Shown here one piece after another: positions 23,052-30,704 of a DNA stretch of 31,466 nt. The position numbers and the translations under genes are program-made. Location: contig JBEKHI010000042.1 of assembly GCA_050012355.1 (NCBI GenBank), forward strand, positions 1 to 31,466. The letters run 5' to 3'. This DNA comes from JBEKHI01 sp050012355. Its GTDB lineage: Bacteria; Actinomycetota; Actinomycetes; Streptosporangiales; Streptosporangiaceae. Numbering within the stretch: position 1 is the first letter of the stretch; the number at the start of each line of letters is the position of its first letter. Under the pieces are notes generated by a model. The model did not search any database. It was given only the letters and a program-made list of their open reading frames with translations, and was not told the DNA's origin.

Positions 23052-24307
23052 ACCGCGTGCGCGAGGCGGTGGCTGCGTAGCGCCACCACCACCGGTAGCG
23101 CCAGCAGCGGGATAATCACCGGGAGCGCCATCAGTACCCCGGCTGCCCGCACCCCGACCGCTCCGGCGAGCACCCCGTCGGCCAGCGACGCGACCGGCTT
23201 GCTGCCCGCCCACGCGATCGCCCACACCGCCATCACGCTCGCTTCTCGCTGGGCTCCGGCCTCCACCGCCAGGAGCGTTCTGGTCGACGAGTTCGCGACC
23301 AGGCACACCGCTCCGGCCAGGAACGCGAATCCCGCGCTCACCCAGGCCGTCGGAGCGAGCACGAAGCAGATCATGCACGCTCCGAGCACGAACAGCACGC
23401 TGGCCGCGAGCCGGATCGACGTCCGGTGCTTGGACCGCCGCACGGAGCCGATCACGCTACCGGAGCCGAGCGCGGCGATGAACGCGCCGGACCACCCGTC
23501 GGAAACGTGGAACACGTGGGTGGCCAGCGCGGGCCCGAGCACGAGCACCGGGTCCGCCGCGACGGTGACCGCGGCGACCATCAGCAGCACGACCAGGATC
23601 CGCGGTTCGCGGAACGCGATCACGAACCCGGCCCGCACCCGTGACCGCCGCAGGGGTTCCGCGCGGTCGCGTCCAACGAAGAGCAAGACCAAGCTGAATA
23701 TGCAGAACGACGCTGCGTTGCTCGCGAAGGCCCAGCCGAATCCGGCGGTGGCGATGAGCAGCACGCAGACCGGCGGTGCCAGCGCGCGGCCGATGTTGTA
23801 GGAGACCGAGTCCATCGCGTAGCCGGACCTGATCTGGTCCTCGTTGACGAGCCGGCGCACGGTGACGTTCCTGGCCGGCAGCGCGAAGGTGAAGGCCAGG
23901 CCGCTGGCGATGGCGCCCACGACCAGCCACGGCTCGTTCATCCGGTGGGTGAATTCGAGTACCGCGAGCAGCGCGGCGAAGACCGCGGACACGATCTCGG
24001 TGTAGAGCAGGGCGCGGCGTCCGCCGATCCGGTCGGCCGCGACTCCCGCCCACGGGCCGAGCACCAGCGGGGACGAGAACTGGGCGCAGGTCACCAGGCC
24101 GACGGTGAGGACGGAATGGGTGAGCCGGTACGCCAGCAGCACCTGGGCTGTGTTCTGCAGCCAGGTGCCGAAGTCCGACGTGACGCTCCCCGCGAAGTAC
24201 CAGCGAAAGCCGGCGTTGCCCGTGAGCACTCCCCACGGTGAGCGCCGTTGCTCATCGCTTCTTTCGATGCCGAGTGCCCGGCGGACGGGCATTGCGATGG
24301 TTGCCAA
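23048..24307 (-). CDS. MFS exporter, EntS/MFS_3-like
   Basis: The 419-residue product has about twelve helices, with FRWYFAGSVTSDFGTWLQNTAQVLLAYRLTHSVLTVGLV at the N-terminus, GPWAGVAADRIGGRR (helix 2-3 motif A), FALPARNVTVRRLVNEDQIRSGYAMDSVSYNIGRALAPP (motif C-like region) and a complete second half. This is the MFS_3/enterobactin-exporter-like group, commonly small-molecule efflux pumps. It starts at TTG 24307 with AAGGA five bases upstream. The GntR/UTRA regulator gene ends 70 bp upstream on the same strand, so the two may form one operon with the regulator controlling the pump. Its 3' end overlaps the convergent oxidoreductase. Confidence 0.92.
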   Translation of the reverse strand: MATIAMPVRRALGIERSDEQRRSPWGVLTGNAGFRWYFAGSVTSDFGTWLQNTAQVLLAYRLTHSVLTVGLVTCAQFSSPLVLGPWAGVAADRIGGRRALLYTEIVSAVFAALLAVLEFTHRMNEPWLVVGAIASGLAFTFALPARNVTVRRLVNEDQIRSGYAMDSVSYNIGRALAPPVCVLLIATAGFGWAFASNAASFCIFSLVLLFVGRDRAEPLRRSRVRAGFVIAFREPRILVVLLMVAAVTVAADPVLVLGPALATHVFHVSDGWSGAFIAALGSGSVIGSVRRSKHRTSIRLAASVLFVLGACMICFVLAPTAWVSAGFAFLAGAVCLVANSSTRTLLAVEAGAQREASVMAVWAIAWAGSKPVASLADGVLAGAVGVRAAGVLMALPVIIPLLALPVVVALRSHRLAHAV

Positions 24308-24377
24308 TGTGGTCCTTACTAACGCGGCGATATGTCTTGGCCGCCTGATGCTGCTCGTGGCTGCGGCGAGCGGGGGT

Positions 24378-25169
24378 CTAACTGCCCTCGTCGTACTCTG
24401 GGTCAGGCAGAGTTCCGACGTTGACGATGAACTGGTTCCGGTCGGTGGGGAAGACCGTGACCGTGACCCGCATCGGCACGCCGCGCTGGTCGAACGCGGT
24501 GCGGAAGATCTCGAAGACCGTCATGTCGTGCCGGATGCCGAAGAACGACTGCTCGATCTCGTCTGGGTTGCGCGCCGTCACCCAGTCCCGGTATCCGAGC
24601 TGTTTCAGCCCGGTGGTTTCCTCCAGGTACTTCACCGTGCCCTCGACCATGTTCTCGGCCAGCAGCAGACGGGTCGCACCGTTCTTGGTCACCAGGTCCA
24701 TCGGGTAAAAGGAGGTCTGCAGCGACCAGGGCGTTCCGTCGATGTACCGCTCCTGGTGCCGGGAGACCACCTGGGTGCCCACCGGCACTCGCAGCCGGGC
24801 CGAGACTTCGGGGCGGGCCTGCTGGACCTCGATCCGCGGCACGCTCTCCAGGGCCCGGCGGTGCTGCCCGGCCACCTCGGAAAGGTAAGCGGCGCCCTCA
24901 CCGCCGCCGATCCCGCTGCGGGGGTCGGCGGACAGCGTCATGACGAACGGGTCGATCTTGGTCAGCACGAACGTTCCCTGGCCCGGCCGGGTCTCGACAT
25001 AGCCGGACTGGATGAGCCGCTTGATCGCGTCCCGGATGGTGTTCCGCGACGAGCTGTACTCTTCCCGCAGCTCAAGTTCGGTTGGCAGTTGCCCGCCAGG
25101 CTCTAGCTCCCCGATCTCGATCTTCCTGCGCAGATCGTCAGCGATCTGCTTGTACGCCGGCTCGGCCAT
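24378..25169 (-). CDS. GntR/UTRA-family transcriptional regulator (copy 1)
   Basis: From ATG 25169, with GGGAGGAG four bases upstream, the 263-residue product has a GntR winged helix (about 1-75: YKQIADDLRRKIEIGELEPGGQLPTELELREEY, SRNTIRDAIKRLIQSGYVETRPGQGTFV) and a UTRA ligand-sensing domain (about 100-255, with VGTQVVSRHQERYIDGTPWSLQTSFYPMDLV and LGYRDWVTARNPDEIEQSFFGI). The frame remains open upstream to 25718, but that part is antisense to the small gene at 25447 and is not used. It closely resembles the regulator at 25657-26523, with matching blocks such as RHQxRYIDGxxWSLQTxFxPM and PxDRNQxxVN. It is divergent from a tiny membrane gene and upstream of the MFS pump. The ligand is unknown. 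Confidence 0.93.
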   Translation of the reverse strand: MAEPAYKQIADDLRRKIEIGELEPGGQLPTELELREEYSSSRNTIRDAIKRLIQSGYVETRPGQGTFVLTKIDPFVMTLSADPRSGIGGGEGAAYLSEVAGQHRRALESVPRIEVQQARPEVSARLRVPVGTQVVSRHQERYIDGTPWSLQTSFYPMDLVTKNGATRLLLAENMVEGTVKYLEETTGLKQLGYRDWVTARNPDEIEQSFFGIRHDMTVFEIFRTAFDQRGVPMRVTVTVFPTDRNQFIVNVGTLPDPEYDEGS

Positions 25170-25446
25170 CTTCTCCTCCCACAGATACCAACCACCCGGA
25201 CGGCAGGGCTCATCTGACCTGTCAAAGCCATCGGAATATCTTGGCCTGTATGGTTTGTACCCACCTTGCCGTGGTATAACCGCTACATAGGTCCCATAGG
25301 TTGGGATGGCTCGGATGACTGGGTGTGTTGGGTTGAGTCTAGCAGTCCCCCCGCATGGGTGTAGCTGGATCGCCCGGCCCTCCCGGACAACGAGTAAATA
25401 ACGGGACCTGCGGGGACGCCGCGGGATGGAGCAAGTGGAGGCCGTC
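25170..25446. other. Divergent promoter region of GntR copy 1 and small membrane gene 1
   Basis: This 277-base gap contains AT-rich candidate promoter elements around 25235-25290 and the 26-bp block at 25290-25315 shared with the second cassette. The last 30 bases before the small gene are also similar to the second cassette (CGCCGCGGGA and GGAGGCCGTC). No other gene is evident. Confidence 0.5.
25290..25315 (+). repeat. 26-bp block shared by the two GntR cassettes, copy 1
   Basis: This stretch and 26614-26639 agree at 21 of 26 positions (pattern GGTNCCANAGGTNGGGATG then RCYCGGA). Both end 131-132 bases before the start codon of a small membrane gene and lie upstream of a divergent GntR gene. 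A common regulator site or promoter core is likely. Confidence 0.6.
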
Positions 25447-25638
25447 GTGGCCGGATTCGTAGTCATAGCAGCCATCGTCGCGATCATCGGGATCGCCGGA
25501 ATGTTCATTGTCGTCCTGCGCGTTTCGCAGGGCATCCGCCGGGAAGACCGTCCCGGCTCCTTGTACGCCATGGCTCCGAGTCGCGCATCACGTACCGCTC
25601 GCAGGTGGACCGGAATGGGCACCCGCTGGGCGGCGTGA
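25447..25638 (+). CDS. Small single-helix membrane protein (cassette 1)
   Basis: I start this at GTG 25447, giving 63 residues, because GGAGGCCGTC directly before the GTG is identical to the sequence before the ATG of the second cassette's small gene; an ATG at 25426 in the same frame lacks a ribosome binding site. The protein has one hydrophobic helix (AGFVVIAAIVAIIGIAGMFIVVL, about 2-24), then a basic stop-transfer segment (QGIRRED) and a basic tail (SRASRTARR). No enzyme motif. It is divergent from the GntR/UTRA gene and followed, convergently, by the second regulator. I do not know the family; the shape resembles the other two small proteins here. Confidence 0.6.
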   Translation: MAGFVVIAAIVAIIGIAGMFIVVLRVSQGIRREDRPGSLYAMAPSRASRTARRWTGMGTRWAA

Positions 25639-25656
25639 GCCCCAGTCAAGGTCGGC

Positions 25657-26523
25657 TCAGCGTCGAGGGCGGCGACCGCCGTCCTCGACGGGCCTGGCGA
25701 GTTGGTCAGGCACCTCACCCGAGTTGACCACCAGCTGATTCCGGTCGGCGGGCATGACGGTGAACGTCAACCGGAAAGGCGCGGGTGCCGCGCCGCCGTC
25801 CCATTCCGCCGCCCCCTCCGGGCGGGCGGCGAAGCCGGTACGGACGACCGACACCACGGGGACGCGCCCGTCGTCGGGCAGCCCGAAGAACCTACTCTCC
25901 TCTTCTTCGGGCGCCCGGACGACGATACGGTCCCGGTAGCCGACCTGGACAAGCCCGATGGATTCGCGCAGGTAGGCGATGGCGCCCTCGGTGATGTTCT
26001 CCGGCATGATGAGCCGCCGGGCGCCGCGCAGCACCAGTTCCATCGGGAAGAACGTGGTCTGCAGCGACCAGGCGTGGCCATCGATATAGCGCTGCTGGTG
26101 GCGGCTTACCAGCTGGGTGCCGCCCTCCACGTGCAGCCGTTCGGCGATGTCACCGGCCGCGGAGACCAGTTCCACGCGGGCGACCGAGGCCGACAGCGTG
26201 CGGCCGCGCGCCCGCATCTCCTCGATCGCGGTGCTCCCCTCCCCGCCCGGCAGGCCGGTCTCCGGGTCGACGGAAAGCGTGGTGACGAGCGGCGTGACGC
26301 GCTTGGTCACGAACGTTCCCCGGCCTGAGTGGACCACCACCAGGCCGCGCCCGGCGAGCCACTTCACCGCGTCCCTGATCGTGTTTCGCGACGCGCGGTA
26401 CCTGCTCCGCAGGTCCATCTCGCTGGGTAGCTGATCGCCAGGAGCCAGTGTGCCCGACTCGATCTGCCCGCGCAGCTCCTGGGCGATCTGCCAGTACAGA
26501 GGTTCGGTCACGGTGCCACTCAT
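25657..26523 (-). CDS. GntR/UTRA-family transcriptional regulator (copy 2)
   Basis: From ATG 26523 the 288-residue product has the GntR winged helix (about 5-75: YWQIAQELRGQIESGTLAPGDQLPSEMDLRSRY, SRNTIRDAVKWLAGRGLVVVHSGRGTFVTK) and a UTRA domain with GTQLVSRHQQRYIDGHAWSLQTTFFPMELV and VGYRDRIVVRAPEEEESRFFGL. It is a clear paralogue of the regulator at 24378-25169, with the same overall layout and conserved blocks, but has an acidic/Gly-rich insertion near the C-terminus (RPEGAAEWDGGAAPAP) and an Arg-rich end. The ribosome binding site is weak. It is divergent from the pair of small membrane genes at 26772 and 26999. The ligand is unknown. Confidence 0.93.
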   Translation of the reverse strand: MSGTVTEPLYWQIAQELRGQIESGTLAPGDQLPSEMDLRSRYRASRNTIRDAVKWLAGRGLVVVHSGRGTFVTKRVTPLVTTLSVDPETGLPGGEGSTAIEEMRARGRTLSASVARVELVSAAGDIAERLHVEGGTQLVSRHQQRYIDGHAWSLQTTFFPMELVLRGARRLIMPENITEGAIAYLRESIGLVQVGYRDRIVVRAPEEEESRFFGLPDDGRVPVVSVVRTGFAARPEGAAEWDGGAAPAPFRLTFTVMPADRNQLVVNSGEVPDQLARPVEDGGRRPRR

Positions 26524-26771
26524 CCCAACAACCCAGACTGAAGGAACCATCCTTGTCAGCTGAATATACCCTACGGTTGGTTTTAAGTCCCAATGCCCGG
26601 GAATCATCCAAGCGGTACCAAAGGTAGGGATGACCCGGACTGTCCCCCTAGCTCGAACAGTCCATCTCGTTCCTTCAGCTGGTATGGCCAGGTCGGTGAC
26701 ATTGAGCCGGTCTGGTCGCTTTGGCGGTGCGGTGGCACGCAAGGCCGCCGCGGGACATACGGGAGGCCGTC
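26524..26771. other. Divergent promoter region of GntR copy 2 and small membrane genes
   Basis: This 248-base gap parallels the one at 25170-25446. It holds an AT-rich stretch near 26560-26590 and the 26-bp shared block at 26614-26639. No other gene is evident. Confidence 0.5.
26614..26639 (+). repeat. 26-bp block shared by the two GntR cassettes, copy 2
   Basis: This is the second copy of the block at 25290-25315, with five mismatches. It ends 132 bases before the ATG of the small membrane gene, one base different from copy 1. Confidence 0.6.
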
Positions 26772-27002
26772 ATGAGCGGTATTGAGGCCGGGTTGGCGAT
26801 CGTGTTTCTGGCTGTCTTTCTGGTCGGGGTCACGATCGGGCTAGTCATTATGGTGGCGATCGCGATCCGTCGGGATCCGCTCACCGAAGAGCCACCAGAC
26901 GTCACCACCCGGGGGGCGAGGCGGCTGACCGGGGTCGGCAAGCGCGACATCATCTACACCTTTAGTTCTCGCACCTCCGATGACCGGGAGCGCGTCCAGT
27001 GA
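26772..27002 (+). CDS. Small single-helix membrane protein (cassette 2, first)
   Basis: ATG 26772 with GGGAGGCCGTC upstream gives 76 residues: a short N-terminus, one long hydrophobic helix (GLAIVFLAVFLVGVTIGLVIMVAIAI, about 7-32), a basic RRDP stop-transfer and a polar charged tail (PPDVTTRGARRLTGVGKRD...DDRERVQ). The topology suggests an inner-membrane anchor with a cytoplasmic tail. It overlaps the next small gene by GTGA, so they are translationally coupled. No known family recognised; it resembles the proteins at 25447 and 26999 in layout rather than in clear sequence identity. Confidence 0.7.
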   Translation: MSGIEAGLAIVFLAVFLVGVTIGLVIMVAIAIRRDPLTEEPPDVTTRGARRLTGVGKRDIIYTFSSRTSDDRERVQ

Positions 27003-27256
27003 ACGTCGTCGCTACCGGGGTCATCGTGGGAATCTGCTTCGCGATCGGCGTTGTGGTCGGCATTATCGCGGTGATCGCGATGGCCGCCATCCGGGCCGGC
27101 CGCGAACCGCCGGGCCCGGATCGGGGGCCGGGCCCGGCCCGCGGCCCCACCCCACCCTGCTGGCCGGACGACGACGACAGCGATGATCCATCGACGCGGT
27201 TATTGCACCTGGCGATTGTGGTGAGTGCTGCGCTGCCAAGACTCTTCGCTGGATAG
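26999..27256 (+). CDS. Small single-helix membrane protein (cassette 2, second)
   Basis: GTG 26999 overlaps the stop of the preceding gene (GTGA) and has GGGAG eight bases upstream. The 85-residue product has one hydrophobic helix (GVIVGICFAIGVVVGIIAVIAMAAI, about 7-31), a basic AGREP segment, a Pro/Gly-rich stretch (GPDRGPGPARGPTPP), an acidic run (DDDDSDD) and a final weakly hydrophobic segment. Same layout as the two other small proteins. Unknown function; it likely forms a unit with the 26772 product. Confidence 0.65.
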   Translation: MNVVATGVIVGICFAIGVVVGIIAVIAMAAIRAGREPPGPDRGPGPARGPTPPCWPDDDDSDDPSTRLLHLAIVVSAALPRLFAG

Positions 27257-27417
27257 TGCAACACCCACCAGAATCCGTCGGGCCCAGGGATGGCGGCGAC
27301 GGCCGACGCAACCGGGCGATAACCCCCAAACCGGTCAGCCGCGGCGGCGCACCCCGGATACCGATGCGACGTAGCTGTCGTTGAAGTCGAGGGCGGGTGA
27401 TCAGCATTTAAGCTCAA

Positions 27418-28395
27418 GTGGTGCGGTACAAAATCACGGGGTATGCAGCGACGGGGATCGGGTCGATGCCGGGGACCGACCCGGCCGAGGCGGCGCGGGT
27501 TATCGCGGACGAGCTGCCTGACTTCCCGCATCTAGCCGAACTTCCAGCGCGCGGACCAGGCGCCGACATGATCGGACGGACCACGGCGCTGCTCGTCGAC
27601 ATGCCCGCCGAGGTCACCCCCCGCGGCTGGAAACTGAGCGACCGTCCTGGCATGGACTTGCGGCGCGCCCGGTCCATGCTGTCGAACGATCTCGATGAGA
27701 TGGAACAGACACTCGACGGCTACGTCGGCCCGCTGAAGGTCCAGCTCACCGGACTGTGGACGCTCGCCGCCGTCCTCGAGCAGCCGCGTAGCTTCAACCG
27801 CGCGCTGGCCGACGCCGGAGCGGTCCGTTACATCGCCGGTTCGCTCGCCGAGGCGATCGCTGGCCATCTGGAGGACGTCGCTAAGCGGGTGCCAGGCGCC
27901 ACCGTCGTTTTGCAGCTCGATGAGCCGGCCCTTCCCGCGGTACGGGCGGGCCGGGTGCCCACCGCGAGCGGCTACTCGCGCATTCCGCCGGTAGAAGATG
28001 ACACGATCACGGAACAACTGGCCCTCATCATCCGCGACACCCCGGTTTACACGGCGGTTCACTGCTGTGATGCGGACGCGCCGTTCGGAATAATCACCAG
28101 AGCGGGGGCGGATGCTGTCGCCACTGACCTCAGCCAGCTACGGGCCCAGAGCACCGACCAGCTGGCCGAGGCGATCGACGGAGGGCTCGGGTTGTTCGCG
28201 GGCGTGCCCGCGGGCACGCCCGCGGAGATGGCGCGGACGGTTGCCGATCTTTGGCGCCGGACCGGGCTCGACCCTCGGCCGGTGGTGGTGACGCCACCGT
28301 GCGGGCTGGCGGGTGAATCCCCGGCCGGCGCGGTGGCGGCGCTGCGCGGCTGCCGTGAGGCGGCACGGATTCTGCGGGACATGATGGGGGAATAG
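27418..28395 (+). CDS. Methionine synthase-type protein (cobalamin-independent, MetE C-terminal-like)
   Basis: The 325-residue product is the short, single-barrel MetE-like protein that precedes ligA in many actinomycetes. It shows ATGIGSMPGTDP, VQLTGLWTLAAVLE, VVLQLDEPALPAV, and the presumed zinc-ligand segments VHCCDADAPF (H215, C216/C217) and TPPCGLAG (C295). Full-length MetE has about 750 residues with an extra N-terminal barrel; this form keeps only the catalytic type, and its methyl donor is not certain. The start is one of two adjacent GTG codons, 27418 or 27421, with a weak ribosome binding site. It ends 2 bases before ligA, so the two form an operon. Confidence 0.9.
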   Translation: MVRYKITGYAATGIGSMPGTDPAEAARVIADELPDFPHLAELPARGPGADMIGRTTALLVDMPAEVTPRGWKLSDRPGMDLRRARSMLSNDLDEMEQTLDGYVGPLKVQLTGLWTLAAVLEQPRSFNRALADAGAVRYIAGSLAEAIAGHLEDVAKRVPGATVVLQLDEPALPAVRAGRVPTASGYSRIPPVEDDTITEQLALIIRDTPVYTAVHCCDADAPFGIITRAGADAVATDLSQLRAQSTDQLAEAIDGGLGLFAGVPAGTPAEMARTVADLWRRTGLDPRPVVVTPPCGLAGESPAGAVAALRGCREAARILRDMMGE

Positions 28396-28397
28396 CG

Positions 28398-30449
28398 ATG
28401 AGCGATGACAAGCAGCGGCACGCGGTACTGAGTGAGGAGCTGTCGGACGCGCAGTACCGGTACCACGTGCTCGACGCACCGGTCATCTCGGACGCCGAGT
28501 ACGACGTCAAGATGCGGGAACTGCTAGCGCTCGAGGAGGCCGACTCCTCGCTGCGCACTCCGGACTCGCCATCGCAGAAGGTGGGCGGCCCGGTCTCCGA
28601 GCAGTTCGCGCCGGTCGACCACCTGGAGCGGCTGCTCTCGCTGGACAATGTTTTCTCTGCCGAGGAGTTCTCCGCCTGGGCCGACCGCGCCGCGAAGCTC
28701 GGCGGGACCGGGCCGTACCTCTGCGAGCTGAAGATCGACGGCCTCGCGATCGACCTGGTCTACGAACGCGGCCAGCTGGTCCGCGCCGCGACCCGTGGCG
28801 ACGGCCGAACCGGGGAGGACGTGACCGCGAACGTGCGGACGATCCGGTCGATCCCGGCCCGGCTGCGCGGCGACGACGTACCGGAGACGCTCGAGGTGCG
28901 CGGCGAGATCTTCCTGCCGGTGAAGGCGTTCGAGAAGCTGAACGAGTCGCTGCTCGATATGGGCAAGCCCCCGTTCGCCAACCCGCGCAACGCGGCGGCC
29001 GGCTCGCTGCGCCAGAAGGACCCCCGCGCTACGGCCGCCCGGCCCCTAGACGCGATCATCCACGGCGTCGGCCGCGTCACGGGCGGCGCCCCCGACAGCC
29101 AATCGGGATGGTACGAGCGGCTGAAGGCCTGGGGGCTGCCGGTTTCCGACCGGTACCGCGTGCTGACCGAGCTAGCGGGCGTCCGCGAGTACATCACCTA
29201 CTACGAGGACCCCGGCCACCGGCACGAGCCGCCGTACGAGATCGACGGCGTCGTGGTGAAGATCGACGACGTGGCCGCCCAGCGGCGGCTTGGTGCGACG
29301 TCGCGCGCGCCCCGCTGGGCGATCGCGTACAAGTACCCGCCGGAGGAGGTCACCACCCGGCTGCTCGACATCCGGGTCAACGTCGGCCGCACCGGCCGGG
29401 TGACCCCGTACGCGGTGATGGAGCCGGTCAAGGTCAGCGGCTCGACGGTGGAGAACGCGACGCTGCACAACGCCGACGAGGTCAAGCGCAAGGGCGTGCT
29501 GATCGGCGACATGGTGATCTTGCGCAAGGCTGGCGAGGTCATCCCCGAGGTGCTTGGCCCGGTGGTGGACCTCCGCACTGGCGACGAGCGGGAATTTGAC
29601 TTCCCGACCGTGTGCCCGGAGTGCGGCACGACGCTTGGCCGGGACGAGGGCGAGGTCGACTGGCGCTGCCCGAACGCGCGGTCCTGCCCCGCGCAGCTCC
29701 GCGAGCGGCTGTTCCACCTGGCGTCGCGCGGCGCGCTCGACATCGAGGTGCTCGGCTACGAGGCGGTGTCCGCGCTGCTCGAGGATGGCCTAACCCGCGA
29801 TGAGGGCGACCTGTTCACCCTGGACACCGAGGCGCTGGCGCGGTCCCCGTTCTTCGTGAACAAGGCGGGCGGGCTCACCATCAACGCGCACCGGCTGGTC
29901 GACAACCTCGCTGAGGCCAAGACCCGGCCGCTGTGGCGGGTGCTGGTCGCGCTGTCCATCCGGCACGTCGGGCCGACCGCCGCCCGGGCGCTGGCCACCG
30001 CGTTCGGTTCGGTCGACGCCATCGCCGCCGCGTCGGTTGATCAGCTCGCCGCCGTCGATGGCGTCGGGCCGACGATCGCCGCGTCGACGCTGGAGTGGTT
30101 CACGGTCGACTGGCATGAGGCGATCGTCGCCAAGTGGCGGGCCGCCGGAGTGCGGCTGGCGGATCCCGGCTGGGTGCCGCCCGCCGCGCAGCCGGAGAAG
30201 CTACTGGCCGGCGTCACGGTGGTGATCACCGGCTCGCTGTCCGGCTTCACCCGCGACGAGGCCGCCGAGGCGGTACGCGAGGCAGGCGGCAAGGTGTCCG
30301 CGAGCGTGTCCAAGAAGACGTCCTACCTGGTCGCGGGGGAGGACGCGGGCTCCAAGTACGACAAGGCGGTCGAGCTGGGCATCCCCGTCCTGGACGAGGA
30401 CGGATTGCGCGAGCTGCTAGCTGGGCCAGAATCGCTCAAGCATCCGTAG
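28398..30449 (+). CDS. ligA: NAD-dependent DNA ligase LigA
   Basis: The 683-residue product is full length. In order: the Ia domain (YRYHVLDAPVISDAEYD) that binds NMN, the adenylation domain with active-site K112 in ELKIDGLAIDL and TRGDGRTGEDVTANVRTI, FANPRNAAAGSLRQKD, the OB fold (VGRTGRVTPYAVMEPV), a four-cysteine zinc finger (CPECGTTLGRDEGEVDWRCPNARSCPAQ; cysteines about 15-20 residues apart), helix-hairpin-helix repeats and a C-terminal BRCT domain (LLAGVTVVITGSLSGFTRDEAAEAVREAGGKVSASVSKKTSYLVAGEDAGSKYDKA). It seals nicks in replication and repair using NAD. GGGGGA precedes ATG 28398. An essential housekeeping gene with normal codon use, it marks the chromosomal backbone here. Confidence 0.98.
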   Translation: MSDDKQRHAVLSEELSDAQYRYHVLDAPVISDAEYDVKMRELLALEEADSSLRTPDSPSQKVGGPVSEQFAPVDHLERLLSLDNVFSAEEFSAWADRAAKLGGTGPYLCELKIDGLAIDLVYERGQLVRAATRGDGRTGEDVTANVRTIRSIPARLRGDDVPETLEVRGEIFLPVKAFEKLNESLLDMGKPPFANPRNAAAGSLRQKDPRATAARPLDAIIHGVGRVTGGAPDSQSGWYERLKAWGLPVSDRYRVLTELAGVREYITYYEDPGHRHEPPYEIDGVVVKIDDVAAQRRLGATSRAPRWAIAYKYPPEEVTTRLLDIRVNVGRTGRVTPYAVMEPVKVSGSTVENATLHNADEVKRKGVLIGDMVILRKAGEVIPEVLGPVVDLRTGDEREFDFPTVCPECGTTLGRDEGEVDWRCPNARSCPAQLRERLFHLASRGALDIEVLGYEAVSALLEDGLTRDEGDLFTLDTEALARSPFFVNKAGGLTINAHRLVDNLAEAKTRPLWRVLVALSIRHVGPTAARALATAFGSVDAIAAASVDQLAAVDGVGPTIAASTLEWFTVDWHEAIVAKWRAAGVRLADPGWVPPAAQPEKLLAGVTVVITGSLSGFTRDEAAEAVREAGGKVSASVSKKTSYLVAGEDAGSKYDKAVELGIPVLDEDGLRELLAGPESLKHP

Positions 30450-30704
30450 AATTCGCCGCCGATATTGCAGATTAGGATCTGGCTTGTATTTCGAGATCCG
30501 GCCTGTGGCTGTAAGGAATTGATTCGTTCTGTGATGGCTAAGCGAGAACACCAGTTACCCCGGGACAGTAACCAGCTCCGCGATCCGTCGCAGGAGCCCC
30601 AAGTATCGCAGCAAACGCGAATGTTGACGCAGCGTCTTGACACTCAGCCGCCGCCGAATTGATGCTTATGTTACTTTTTGGTGCGATTTGCGGGAGCTGG
30701 GATA

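Noticed and set aside
25170..25718. N-terminal extension of GntR copy 1
   Set aside because: The extension is antisense to the small membrane gene and lacks family similarity; ATG 25169 has a near-perfect ribosome binding site.
30554..30572. GTTAC/GTAAC inverted repeat after ligA as a terminator
   Set aside because: Only a 5-bp stem with a 9-nt loop and no T tract; too weak to call.
30634..30670. TTGACA-like -35 element upstream of the secreted protein
   Set aside because: No matching -10 at normal spacing (nearest TATGTT is about 25 bases away).
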